From: Liolophura sinensis
Lineage: Eukaryota; Mollusca; Polyplacophora; Chitonida; Chitonidae
Length of the DNA stretch: 64,000 nt
Direction of reading: 5' to 3'
Assembly: GCF_032854445.1 (NCBI RefSeq)
Contig: NC_088299.1
Coordinates: 17,353,608 to 17,417,607 of the forward strand
Each line of letters starts with the position of its first letter. Positions within the stretch are counted from its first letter, which is position 1. Below the pieces are notes generated by a model. That model had not been told where the DNA came from and ran no database searches. It saw only the letters and a list, made by a program, of their open reading frames with translations. Shown piece by piece: positions 11,901 through 22,121 of the stretch. The position numbers and the translations under genes were made by a program.

Positions 11901-14790
11901 ATCCATTCAGAGAAATAAAAGAGGCTCTGGGTGACTCTGAGTTTGCATTAAAGGGGATCAATCTCGAAGAACTGAAAGGAAAAGAATCCTGTGATTTGGC
12001 TTCCATGATGGAAAAGTATATAAACAATTGTTATGAAAATATTAATTGCAGAATGCCTGAAACAAGTGATACATGTATGTTGCGTGACTTTGGCTGTATT
12101 CTAGAACCGTCAGTATTTTCTTAGAATGAACGAGAGGGAGACATGGCAGTAAAAAGGCTAGGTGACTTCTATTGTACAGATGAAAAGAACAAACTTGTGC
12201 GACAGTGTCACTGAGAAACAACACTGATTCCTCTTCTACATTGGAAGGAACTTCCTGACAATGAATGGCCTATATTTAGGCATGTTAAAGGGAAGTTGTA
12301 AAAAACTTGGTAGTAAAGAACTGTGTCGAAGGGTTCTGGCGATGCACTCAACTCATGCCAAATGTTGCCAAGTTATTTGAGATTGGCTTGTGTTTATGCG
12401 ACACAACTGTGGCATGTGAATGTGTCTTTCCTACACAGAATAAATCAATTACCTGTTTGAGAGCCTCTATGAAAGCAGACAGGCTAGATCTTTTGATGAA
12501 AATTTGTATCATAGGACTAAATCTCTCTCTGTGTGATCCAAGTAAAGCAATACAGGGTAGGCAATCTGTCTACGTTAGACAGTTAGGTAGGCTAGCTACA
12601 CCATACAGGTCAACTTGCCAAAGAAGAAAGAGCAAAGCACTTTTTTTTTCAAAAAGATGAATTCATCACCAAATAGTTCCATGAAAGTTTCATGGATCAG
12701 AAAATAAATGTGCTCAACTGAGGTTTACTGCTGTATGCAGTTTATTTGTTGTACTGAAATGAATAAAGATCGTGAGACACTGTGTTCAAGCTCAACTGAT
12801 TTATGGTAAATTTTGTTTAAACGTTGGTACATTGTACTGTTTTTATATCAATCAGTACTCCTCCCACTAAGATTTGTATGAGTACAATACTTCATCCATA
12901 AAACCAGAAAAATATCTTTTGTCATACAAGGACAAAACAGCCCAAACTCAAACTTGATATATATTTCAACTTTCAATTCAGAAGTTGGAAATGTCTGAAA
13001 GTCAACAACAGAGCAAAATTGTTACAATCTTGTTGAAAAGGGAAGAAAAGGCCCCAAACTCCAAGCTTGCAATGGTGAAGCCAGGTATTACAGTAAGTTT
13101 CAATTCAATAAAATGAGCCATTATTAAAAAAAAACTCCCTCCCCACCTTTAGGAAAACACAAAGAAATCAGTCTTACAGGCACAGGTTCTGAAACTTCTT
13201 CCATATCAAATGTTTTTTTCTTTTTCTTCTTCTTCTTCATTCCAAGAGAAAAGTCCATAGACAAATCTGTAGGGTGGATTATTAAAACCCAGAAAAATAA
13301 AACATAATATGTTTAATATGAGGAAATTGATAAATGATGTTCAAAAATTAACTTGTATCCTCCTCCGACCAAACTGAAGTATACCCAGATGAGCAAAGGA
13401 TCATATCCAAACTATACAAGTCAAAACACTGTTGCTGAATCATGAATGTTACCCAATATCTATGAATCACCAAAACAGAATGTGCATTGATTTGCACAGA
13501 TAGGGCTTTTGACTCTCCACATTTGGTTACAAATTCGCTATATACAAATATTTACCCTAATTCTTCAACGTTTTCAACCGCCTCTGCAATTAATCTTTTG
13601 AAACATTTTGAGAGACTATGGGCTGTAGAGAATAATTTGCACAATTTAACTATTGTGCAGCTTGAATCTTGACACAAATCATTTTTAGCTTCATTTTCAT
13701 AATAATTATATGCATAAATTCCACTGAAAAAAGTGTTTCAGTGGTTGAACAGAATTAGTGTACACTTTGAACTACAGAACAATGGGAATTAACTAAAGCT
13801 GTGTTAGATGAGTCAATAGTAATTGTAATTGACTGATGTTTATGATATTTACAAATATGACTTGCCATCATCAATTTTGTCTGTGGACTGAGCCGTTGGT
13901 TCAGATGTCTGTTCAGTGGTTTCCTCTTCATCTTCCTTTGGTGGCTCTTCTACACCAAATGTCGCCCCTTCTGCATCAAATGGGGTCTTCTTTTTCTTCT
14001 TCTTTTTCTTTAGAGATGGATCGAATGACAACTGAAACGCGACACATGGATTCAAGTTAAGTCACAAACAAATGCTTGCTTAAGTTCTATACATGTGTAT
14101 GTAGGACTACTTAATTTTTTTAAGATTATGACCATTTTAATTGGCTCTTTTCACTCCTGTATTCAAGGTTTAGGTAAGAAGACACTTGTATAAGGCATTG
14201 CTTAGGTAGCCATCAAACACTTTGAAGCCTTTATCAGACATTGTTTTGGTACCTATCAAACACCTGGCCAAAGTTTTAGCCAAACTTCCTTAAGACATAA
14301 GGCTAGAAGCTACAGAGCTCTTCTATACACCACACATCACATGCATTCATGTACACAAGTAGTCACACTGAAAGCAGTAATACTGTATATTAAGAACTGT
14401 TTGTAAATTAACAAATTAGCAGTATATAATATGTCTATGTTTTTTCACCATCTTACTACATATTGCAGCTCTACATACATTGTAAATGTGACTGTCAACA
14501 TGAAAATTAGGGCATCTGTCTGGGATATGGTCCTCACAAAAATAAATCTGGTGGATGCGTGGATGCCAAATAGCCTCACCGCCAGTTTATTGTTATTCAT
14601 TCCATGGATTAGTTAAGTTGACCAGCTTCGTACTGTAGTGCTATGCTAAATCTAGTGCCAGTTTCATTCGTGGTGCTGGCATACCAAGAACGTTGTTGTT
14701 GTACAGCCCCTTGAGACATCAAGTTTGCGCCACCTTTCAATCCACAAACAAAACATTGGATTTTTCTCTTACCAGATCGTCGTCTGCCAT
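2983..14790 (-). CDS. EIF2S2: Eukaryotic translation initiation factor 2 subunit beta, nine exons, complete
   Basis: eIF2 beta is part of the cytosolic eIF2 GTPase complex that delivers initiator Met-tRNA to the 40S ribosome. Coding exons in transcript order (minus strand): 14773-14790, 13866-14031, 13178-13266, 10400-10565, 9522-9619, 8987-9135, 6517-6573, 4225-4310, 2983-3158. Together they give 1005 nt, 334 residues plus TAA, against 333 in human. All phases join. Start is MADDDL followed by LSFDPSL. Three lysine boxes, which bind eIF5 and eIF2B in this family, lie at about residues 14-21, 72-79 and 121-129 (the last with one Arg). The conserved core follows: [39 protein letters not shown]. 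The C-terminal zinc ribbon has Cys282, Cys285, Cys303 and Cys306 (CHTC, CETC). The intron after exon 2 uses a GC donor. Introns hold a SINE, two tandem arrays and a dead transposon. Exon ends are read by eye from splice consensus and family conservation. Confidence 0.96.
4392..4730 (-). mobile_element. tRNA-derived SINE (family B), in EIF2S2 intron 7
   Basis: Body begins gagtgagtgcttggggttta and ends in a tRNA-like head that on the minus strand reads gaccggcccggatagcacag. The flanks carry TCATAAAA at 4384-4391 and 4729-4736, a likely target site duplication overlapping the last two bases of the element. A second copy lies at 49175-49507. It is inserted between EIF2S2 exons 7 and 8, in the same orientation as the gene. 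Confidence 0.85.
6262..6405 (-). mobile_element. Partial family-A SINE
   Basis: Contains acggccatccgcaggttact, then ctggcagatcttcc and cagcatgagttggacttgaa, the body of the full-length SINE at 56835 in reverse orientation. Both ends are missing or diverged. It lies within EIF2S2 intron 7. Confidence 0.7.
6866..7234. repeat. 78-bp tandem repeat in EIF2S2 intron 6
   Basis: About five copies starting at 6866, 6944, 7022, 7100 and 7166, each with cacttcccacctaggacatc, ccccaacatagg, cagcagtcttgta and tggccgtgcc. The fourth copy lacks about 12 bp before the last unit. Period 78 is divisible by three, so ORFs of 115-143 codons stay open on both strands. I do not regard these as genes. Confidence 0.93.
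9262..9478. mobile_element. Small MITE-like element, EIF2S2 intron 5
   Basis: About 217 bp. It matches the sequence at 40330-40552 along its length (shared blocks: attcaagcata, tgactgataaa, caaccaatgt, aaattaaaaatgt, tgcactgaaag). The ends are inverted relatives: gtaattcgtcaaccttt at the left, ttaattcctccccctt on the other strand at the right. No coding capacity, as expected for a non-autonomous DNA transposon. Confidence 0.7.
9632..10160. repeat. 49-bp minisatellite in EIF2S2 intron 4
   Basis: About 11 nearly identical 49-bp units containing tgactgaagtccaggcatgg then tggtgttgaacc and aataaataca. Variants are cacgg/catgg and cctc/ccgc. The array starts about 12 bp from the exon 5 splice acceptor (9619/9620). 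The low divergence suggests recent expansion and probable length polymorphism. Confidence 0.97.
11515..12660 (+). pseudogene. Decayed hAT-family transposase, in EIF2S2 intron 3, antisense to the gene
   Basis: The stretch 11515-11934 reads with [34 protein letters not shown] and [18 protein letters not shown], which resemble hAT-derived proteins of the ZNF862 type. The reading continues in another frame from about 11885 ([14 protein letters not shown]). A third stretch, 12307-12660, has [29 protein letters not shown] and [14 protein letters not shown], the hAT C-terminal dimerisation region. Frameshifts and stops between them show it is dead. The N-terminal zinc finger and the first catalytic part are not seen. 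Family assignment is from memory of motif style. Confidence 0.8.
13553..13760 (+). mobile_element. MITE copy in EIF2S2 intron 2
   Basis: Starts taccctaattcttcaac, then ttttcaaccgcctctg and gaataatttgcacaattta, and ends near tccactgaaaaaagtgtttc and ggttgaacag. The element at 48639-49016 shares the same start, middle and end, with terminal sequences that are inverted relatives of each other. Confidence 0.7.
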
Positions 14791-15168
14791 ATTTGGTTAG
14801 AATCACAAATGACTTTCAATATTTCTTTATTCGGAATATCCTTGCTGTTGCCTCTTGTTTCCTTTTATAGTCCACACCACGTTTTTCTTCTCGTTGCATC
14901 AGCTAACCTCTACTTCCGGTAAGGATGCCGGAGAATAGATATAAAATACGCATCGACGGCAGTGGACTAATAAACAGAAATATCTTTTCAGCTAATTCTA
15001 AAGGTTTATCGCTTCAAATATTCATATCCTAGCTATTTGATTTTGAATCATTTGGTTAATGGCTTACTTTTAAATTTTGTTCTCCTCTGGTCTATATATA
15101 TAAAAAAAATCCGTTTTCATATTTAATGTATTTAATGTGTGCTCATTTCCAGTGGCGGGAACTGGACG
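14791..15168. promoter_or_regulatory. Putative bidirectional promoter between EIF2S2 and ZFAND1
   Basis: Only 378 bp separate the start codons of two divergent genes, so 5' untranslated regions and promoters must share this stretch. It holds an ETS-like acttccgg at 14912-14919, a second ccgga at 14928-14932 and a TATA-like tataaaa at 14940-14946. ETS/GABP-type sites are common in animal bidirectional promoters (established knowledge). Transcription start sites are not visible from sequence alone. Confidence 0.7.
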
Positions 15169-18100
15169 ATGGCTGAAGTTCTTGCTGGACAACACTGCTC
15201 TGTCAAAATTTGTAAACAGCTAGGTCAGTGGGATAACAAAAAAAACCTCTGGAAACAAACATACACTTACTACTGAAGAGAATTAACCCCAAATCCAAGT
15301 ATTTAATTCCTCATGGTGTTGCCAACTAGCCCGCCATCTGAGGCGAGCAGATGTACAACAACAACGACCATCATGCAAAATCATGCAAATTGACTAGGTC
15401 TATAAAACTATGTTAGTTTTTACATCGCCCTCGAATGAAAAGAACTAATGTATCCACAAGAGTCTCTTCTCAGTTATCATATTTTGAAAATAAAATATGC
15501 CTAGCAGCCTTCTGACATTCCAATGGATACATGTTGGCCCTTGGATCCGTCGATTGCCTTATAAATTAGACGTTTCAAGCAAGTGATATATCTAACAGAG
15601 GTCCCTTCCTAAAACACGGGATATAAGTAAACACTGGTGGCTATTTTAACTCCTCTCTATGTATTGGGTTGGCGAAATATTATAGCCACAGGGGCAACCT
15701 ATGATGAACCCTACACCAATTCACGTCTTGTCCGATAAGTCCTTTAGAAATGATGACTGCAGTCCAAAACAGCTGTGAACTCGTCACACACAGCTGTCAA
15801 GCCGTCGCACACAACATCCCAGATATATTCCAGTCGGTAAAGGCACACCGGCCCCGTATTTACGACATGGCAGATCATTTCTAACCAAGGTGGCAGTTAG
15901 GCTAATCTTTTTAGGTTTAACATGCTTGCACCATCAAAGAACAGTAACATTTTTAAGACCCGTCACTGTGGTGAGGGCAAGATAGCTGCTCCTTTAGCGG
16001 TGACCATGAGGTGAATTTGGGTCTCGTGTGTCCGTCATAAGTGAAATATATGTGTTATTTTGCGTGTGTGTTAACATTTGTTTTGGACTGCTGAGATCAT
16101 TTAGAAAAACATCATCTGACTCGATATGAAATGGTGTATGGTGTACCATAGGCTGCTGCTGTGGCTATGACACTCCACCAGATCTGTATAGAGAGAGGAG
16201 TTGAAATAGCCAACTGTGGTTAGGATATAAGCTGAGCTGGCATTTCAGAAGTCTGGCAAGTTCTCAGTGTTATTAGTAGCTCCTGTAAAGTCAAGTCTTT
16301 TAACCACATCATGTTGTGAAAGCCCACCACGTTGTCTTGTCCAGACATATGTGAACTCACCAGTGTTTTAAAATGCCAACTCATCTTACTTTCCTATCTG
16401 CACTTAGAACCTCTGTAGTGTTTCTACCGGACGTTTTTTCAATCTCGGCACTCCATAGCAGGGGGAATCAGACTTTTGTAGGACCAAAATGGGCTTCTGT
16501 CCTGCTGAAATTGGTTATTTATAGACCGAAAATATGCTAAATTTTTAACAGGCAGGTATGTTTGGCTCCTCAAAGCTTAGCCAAGTATTCTTTTTGGTGG
16601 AGACTTTCCCCATGCTGATTACTATTCTTCTTCCACTATGAAGACAGACGTGCAAAATAGTCTGCCTGGCACGGTGCTTATGCACTCTAAAGTTAATTAT
16701 AGTGAACATGGTTACCAGTTTGAAGTTTGTTGGGTAGTGGACTAGAAATGAATGGTATAAGCCTAGCAGGATACAACTGTGGTCCAACAAATGCTTGATC
16801 CCCTCGGCTAGTGATTGTTGATTGAGAGAATGTGAGGAAGGAAACACTATGGAGCGATTAAGTGTGGACAGAAAAAATGCTTTTGTGAAGTGACGTCAAA
16901 TGTTGGTGTACAGCGTCTAATTGATTAGGCTAATCTGTTGTGCTGTTTCAAAATTCATAATTTATTTAACATTAATTTAAGTTATTTTCATTAAAGTAAA
17001 CTGCGATTTAACAATCTGATAGTGGGCGATCCCATTCACCTTTAATGAAATAACTTTCAAATGTGGTTGAATTTTTCAGTGGATAGGCAGAGGAAAGAAT
17101 CTAATGAATATCAATTCAAAATCACATCTGCGCAAGCTTCTTAGCTGTTTCTGATAAATTTGCAACTCTGCTCTTTGCTTCCGATGATTTATCCCACATG
17201 CGCTACATGTAATGCACAGTTTTGCTCAGTCATCTGATTGGGCTCAGATGATGATAGGGAAACAAGGAATTAAGAATTATGATTAATTAAGTATGCCTAA
17301 AGCATAATAAGTAAAGTTTTTGTAAATATTTCATTCTCTTGTTACATGTGTGACAGTTTCTGTTGCTTTAATTGCTAGAAACACAATGGCTGATTTTTAT
17401 ACTTGTTTCTGCAGATTTTCTACCATTTACCTGTGATGGATGTGGTCAGATATTCTGGTAAGTTTATGTATATGTATATGTGTTTAAAAGGGCATACAGA
17501 TTTGCACCTGGTGTCCGTGGCAACACATAATGAAGAGATATGTCACCATGGTAAATGTGTGTAACATAGTAGAGTTGTTTGCGACAGCTTTGTAAAATAG
17601 TGCCCTGTGTTAAGTTGATATCATATGCAACGACACGACATTCTCTGCCCTGTTCTGTTTGTGCATTATGATGTCACAATAGCCAAAAAGCGTCTGAAAT
17701 TAGGACATCCAAATGGATCCAAAGTCTTGCCCATGCTCTGTGCCAATTTGCAAGGGGAGAGAACTGATGAAGGTGCTCTGTTCACACTACCATTTATTGA
17801 AAACGACCTACAGCTATGTCACAATATCCTAAGTTACTGGTACCTTCCTTTTTCTACTGCACAAAAAAATCATGATGTGGCTTTTCGGAATCTAATATGG
17901 CTGTCACTACGTCAGTACATGTACTATTGTGTCTCATTGGGCAGTTTCATTAAATTTGCATTACAACTCTTAAAATGGTCTTCCACCTGCACTGCATTAC
18001 TTTTATACAAGAGCATGCCTTTTAGAACTTTTTATTACCTTTTTTCAGTTTGGATCACAGAAGCAAAGACGCTCACAGCTGCTCCATGGTTTGTATTTCT

Positions 18101-21100
18101 GGGCCAGTTTATAGTTTCATCTGTAAGGTCAGAGCCATATCTAGAGCCTGTTTAGCTGTTTAGCTCAGGAAAATATTTTGGGCATAAAACTAATCAAGCT
18201 GTAATAAAACTAACATGTGGACAGAAAAAAAAAATGTGATTGTTTACGAACATTTTTTTATACAAGTTTCCTTCATTGATAAACTTCAAAGCTCTCAGAA
18301 ATCATCTTTTCTGTTGCATTTGATAACATTTTTTTAGGCACCATCTTAGTATGTAACATATTTCAACCAGTGAAAAGTGAAGGAGATGTTGTTAGCAGTA
18401 AGACTATCCTTTTTAAATGTGAACCAGATATAACTGCAGGATTGTGCTCTGAGATTTAATTGGATGACCTATTTAAGTTTAAACTGTAACTGAGTCAAAC
18501 TATCCGTAGTGTCCATTTCACTCATTCAGTCATCTTGCGAAGTGAAAGTGAAGTGTTGAGATTGTGAGTGGATGCTATAGACCTGATTCCAGTTGGTTAT
18601 ATAGTGGTTAAATTCTTGTTTTTAGGTACTCGTAGACAAGACCCTACCAGATTATGAGGGACCAAAGTCCTACCCATGCTCCATGCCAGACTGTAAGGGG
18701 AGAGAACTGATGGAAGTGATCTGTCCACACTGCCAGTTGAATTTCTGCCTGAGGTACCTGGATAAGTCTGTGTTGAACTGTTCCTGTTTACGTGCTACAT
18801 CTGACTAATGCATATTCATGAACTGAAATATTACTTGTGGCACTGAAATTCAAGTAGGATATTATCTCACCTTCTAAAGAAGCCTTAAAACACTTTTCAA
18901 AGATCAAAATCTGACTCTCAGAATTGGGCAGAATGAGTAAACTTAGTCATGGACCAAATTAAATTCAAGCATAGTTCGATCCATTGATTGGATAAAGGCA
19001 GATCTGATTGAAAATACAGCTGGGTTGTTTTATCCATTATGGTCATTGTGGACCCTGACATAACTATTACTCTGGTACAGCTCAAAACAGTGGCCAGCAT
19101 ATACATGTATTGCAAAAGTAAATCTTTTAGAATGCCCGTTTCTTTAGTTGACTTTGAAGAAAGTACACCTGTGCTGCCGAGGTCTATGTATAAAGTTATG
19201 ACTTCCTGTTAAGTGGCTATGTATGATCATAGATTTAGCCAGAAGTGGAAATCAGGCCATCTCATTTTCAATTTTCTGCTATTTTCCCTATCTCTCCCAT
19301 GTTAATATTGTCAGAATAGGCTATCTATCCCACCCTCACCCCAACCTCCCGGCTAAACCTATACATACAGTATGCCTTCACATGGTGATGATTCTGGTCA
19401 GGTGCTAACCAATAGCTGTGATGTCTGTTCCATAGGTTATTCAGTACAACATGAAAACCTATGGAAAAAAACCCAGCATTAAGGAACTGTCTTGACATTA
19501 CAAATGTACATTTCAGCCATCGACATCAGGTAGAACATGACTGTGAAAAGTTAAACAGGGGCCCTCCTCCTGTGTCAAAAACTGCCGAACACGTGAAGCA
19601 AATCTTAGGTAAGTAAACCACACCTTTATTTCTTTTTTTTTTTCAGTTTACGCTGTAAATTCCTCAGCTGCGTACTACACTCTTGGAGTTATTTTCTTCC
19701 CCTGGCCTGAATGCTGGATTTGTTCTGATCCAGGCTTCTGAGGGGTGTTGCACTTGTAAAGTTTGCAGGAGTGGGACATGAGTCTGGCATTAACAGACAT
19801 GTGGCACTACTTTGCACTTGCATGTTGGTACTTTACTTCTGCCTTTATTCTCATAAATTCTAGCATTTTGACATTGTTTCTAGTGCAGAATATTTGGTAC
19901 TTAAATGGTGCAGGTCATTTGTAGACTAGTCATTTATTTGAGTGGATTTTTGCATTGTACTGAACAACACTTCATTTATACAACGGTCGCCAGCTTGGTG
20001 GTGGGAGGAAACTGGGCAGAGACCTGGGGAAGCTATCTGCTGGCTACTGGAAGACCTTGGAAGAACGTGGAATTTAGCTGACAGTGAATGCATTGTTAAA
20101 GGCTCCTGGGTTATTGTTGTACATTTTTAAGTGTTGATCTTTACTGTTACATCATTGACAGAAGCCAAACAGAACCAGCCTCCAAAAGCCAGGAAAGGTC
20201 GGGGGCCAAAATCCAGTAAGACAGCTGCCAAAGTGGCTCTGATGAAACTAAAAAATGAAAGCTTGTGGAGACAAGGGGCTACCTGAGACGGAGAAGGTGT
20301 ACTTTAATGTGGCTCTTCCGCTAGATGGACCTGTCAGACATAAGGCCATGTTTTTCTCCAAGGTTAGACAATAGTTTTAATTGCTATTTAAGTACTTTTA
20401 GTTCATTTTGTTCGGTGCTGAATATTTTTTTCTGCAGTGTGTTATGTATACAGAAAAAGGCACGACTGCGATCTGCAAGTAACATGTTTGCCTTATATGA
20501 AATTATTGTTATTTACTTATTTGATTGGTGTTTTACGCCGTACTCAAGAATATTTTACTTATGCCATGGCAGCTATCATTATGGTGGCAGGAAACCAGCC
20601 AGAGCCCGGGGAAACCCACCACCATTCAGAGGTTGCTGGCAGATCTTCCCACGTAAGGCCGGAGAGGAAGCCAGGGAGAGCTGGATTCACAACAGCCACA
20701 TTAGTGGGAAGCTCGTGGGTCATTACGGAAATTGTGGATCAGATATTGTACTCTAAGGAGAAATAAGACAAAGAAAATGTTGCTTTCTGGCAATATGGCG
20801 TAATAACTTTTATGATTATGTGTATTTATTTGCAGACATGGAGCATTGGTCGCATTATTGACAACATTGCGACTTTGTGTGACCTGCGTAACGACAACAA
20901 CACAGCAGCTCTCAAGGTGAGGTGGTCACTGAATTACATGTCCTTCCCTGTGTTCTCAAATAACTTGACAGATATATGTGTCAGATGCCACTGAAATGAA
21001 GCCTGTTAGAATAATATCTGTAACAAAGGATGCTTGGTTGATTTACAAAGCTTGATCAGGGAATTTATGGCTTCCTTTGCTGTCACTGCGTGCAGGGCCT

Positions 21101-21840
21101 CGGTGACGATGACGCTTGTGTGGCATTTGTGGAGTCTGGCATTTTTTGTAGACCACTTGTTTTCCACCAATATTGTGTGCATATTTCTGTGTGTTGCATG
21201 TGGGAAATTTGTTAGTAATTTGCCAATGGTTGGTGCTTTCCGCAGGGCACTCTGGTAAGTAAAAAATTTTTCATTATGGTGTTAAAGAACAGTGAAATAA
21301 AAAAAAACAATCAATCAATTTACAAAGAAATTGTTATTCTGCAAATATCCTGTCATAATAATAATAATTCTTCACAACATAAAGTGAAACCTGCCGTATG
21401 TGGCCAGTGAAGGGAAATAGAAAAAAATCATTACAACTTAAACTTTTCAGAAACTACGCTGACGTCTAACCGCGTAGTGATATCACGTATAGAAGTCAAG
21501 TCAAGCGTCATCAGTAATTGGGAAGTACATGGCAGAGTATAATATAGTACAGACTATATTTATATAACAACTTTTTTGTACCATGGACATGTCAAAAGTT
21601 GGCTTTATACAGTATATTGTTCAGTATGTTAATATTTGTTACAAGCGTATTACAATTTTAACGATATCTCCTGGTCGAAAGTCGGCCATGTTGACATTCG
21701 CAGATGACAAGACAAAGTTGTAAAAAAAAGTAGTGCCTGTACAGCTGAGTTGTAACTTGTCGGAATGTCGGAAAATGTCGGAATTTTTATTACACTTGGT
21801 GCATATCAAAACGATATGTCATGGAAAAGTGAACTTTTAT

Positions 21841-21878
<38 letters not shown>

Positions 21879-22121
21879 TCATGTGTGAGGTCTTTTTCGG
21901 CAGTAGTTTTATTGTATTAACACTCTCTTTTAATGTGATCATATGTTTTTATTTTCCAGAAGCTGCGACTATTTGATGGAGACAGTGGAAGGTTGTTGTT
22001 AACAAGTGAGTGCGTGGACAGTTTTCTCAACAAAGAGGAACTTTTTAGTGGCTCAACAGTAATATTGGAGTATGTGAACGAGGGCATAGATGTAATAGAC
22101 AATACAGATGTTTACAGGTAA
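15169..22121 (+). CDS. ZFAND1: AN1-type zinc finger protein 1 (ZFAND1-like), eight exons, one apparent frameshift
   Basis: In human and yeast (Cuz1) this family links p97/Cdc48 and the proteasome to clear arsenite-induced stress granules. Exons: 15169-15223, 17415-17457, 18049-18088, 18626-18753, 19517-19608, 20162-20362, 20836-20916, 21960-22121. The length without the extra base is about 266 residues, close to human 268. The first AN1 finger has ligands C10, C15, C25, C28, C33, H36, H42 and C44; the second has C64, C69, C79, C82, C87, H90, H96 and C98. Both keep the full C-x4-C-x9-C-x2-C-x4-C-x2-H-x5-H-x-C pattern. A linker with KTAAKVALMKLK leads to the C-terminal ubiquitin-like region (LPETEKVYFNV, WSIGRIIDNIA, LEYVNEG). 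Exon 6 has six A at 20250-20255 where five would keep the frame; as written, translation stops within exon 6. This may be an assembly error or a real lesion. The TAA stop at 22119-22121 lies inside a splice-donor-like AGgtaac, so a further exon is not excluded. Confidence 0.92.
15610..16240. repeat. Long inverted repeat in ZFAND1 intron 1
   Basis: The left arm (about 15610-15785) contains ggctattttaactcctctct, agccacaggggcaacctatg and tgcagtccaaaacagctg. The right arm (about 16060-16240) carries these as reverse complement: agagaggagttgaaatagcc, cataggctgctgctgtggct and ttttggactgctgag. Arms of about 180 bp are imperfect but collinear, with a spacer of about 275 bp. It could be a foldback DNA transposon. 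In RNA it would form a long hairpin. Confidence 0.75.
17719..17792 (+). pseudogene. Decayed partial copy of ZFAND1 exon 4 inside intron 2
   Basis: These 74 bp match exon 4 (18662-18735) at about 82 percent by hand count. In the matching frame it reads PCSVPICKGRELMKVLCSHY where the real exon reads PCSMPDCKGRELMEVICPHC. The fourth zinc ligand (Cys82) is replaced by Tyr and the next Cys is missing. No good splice sites flank it. It lies upstream of exons 3 and 4, so it is a misplaced duplicate and not simply a tandem neighbour. Confidence 0.8.
18835..18950 (-). mobile_element. Dispersed repeat fragment, ZFAND1 intron 4
   Basis: Contains gccttaaaacacttttcaaa, gatcaaaa and ctctcagaattgggcagaat. 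Related sequence occurs at 41780-41860 and 43930-44040 (caaaacacctttcaagatca, ctctcagaatcagg). No coding capacity. Confidence 0.5.
19990..20070 (-). mobile_element. Degenerate family-A SINE fragment
   Basis: ggtggtgggaggaaactggg, cagagacctgggg and ctggctactggaagacctt resemble the tail half of the family-A SINE in reverse orientation. Strongly diverged. Confidence 0.4.
20508..20735 (-). mobile_element. Family-A SINE in ZFAND1 intron 6
   Basis: Reverse orientation. It begins ttatttacttatttgattgg, then gttttacgccgtactcaaga, agagcccggggaaaccc and gttgctggcagatcttccc. The tRNA-like head is shortened and diverged. It shares its whole body with the copies at 26578 and 56835. The ORFs of 109 and 143 codons here are transposon sequence. 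Confidence 0.85.
21844..21872. repeat. (TA)n microsatellite, ZFAND1 intron 7
   Basis: About 14 uninterrupted TA dinucleotides, roughly 90 bp before the exon 8 acceptor. Confidence 0.97.

Noticed and set aside
14609-14806. 65-codon minus-strand ORF over EIF2S2 exon 1
   Set aside because: It reads through exon 1 into the intron in another frame. The real first exon is only six codons (MADDDL) before a GTAAG donor.
17625-18155. 176-codon plus-strand ORF in ZFAND1 intron 2
   Set aside because: It overlaps the exon-4 fossil and exon 3 in the wrong frame and has no family resemblance.
20325-20766. ORFs of 109 and 143 codons
   Set aside because: They are SINE sequence in ZFAND1 intron 6.
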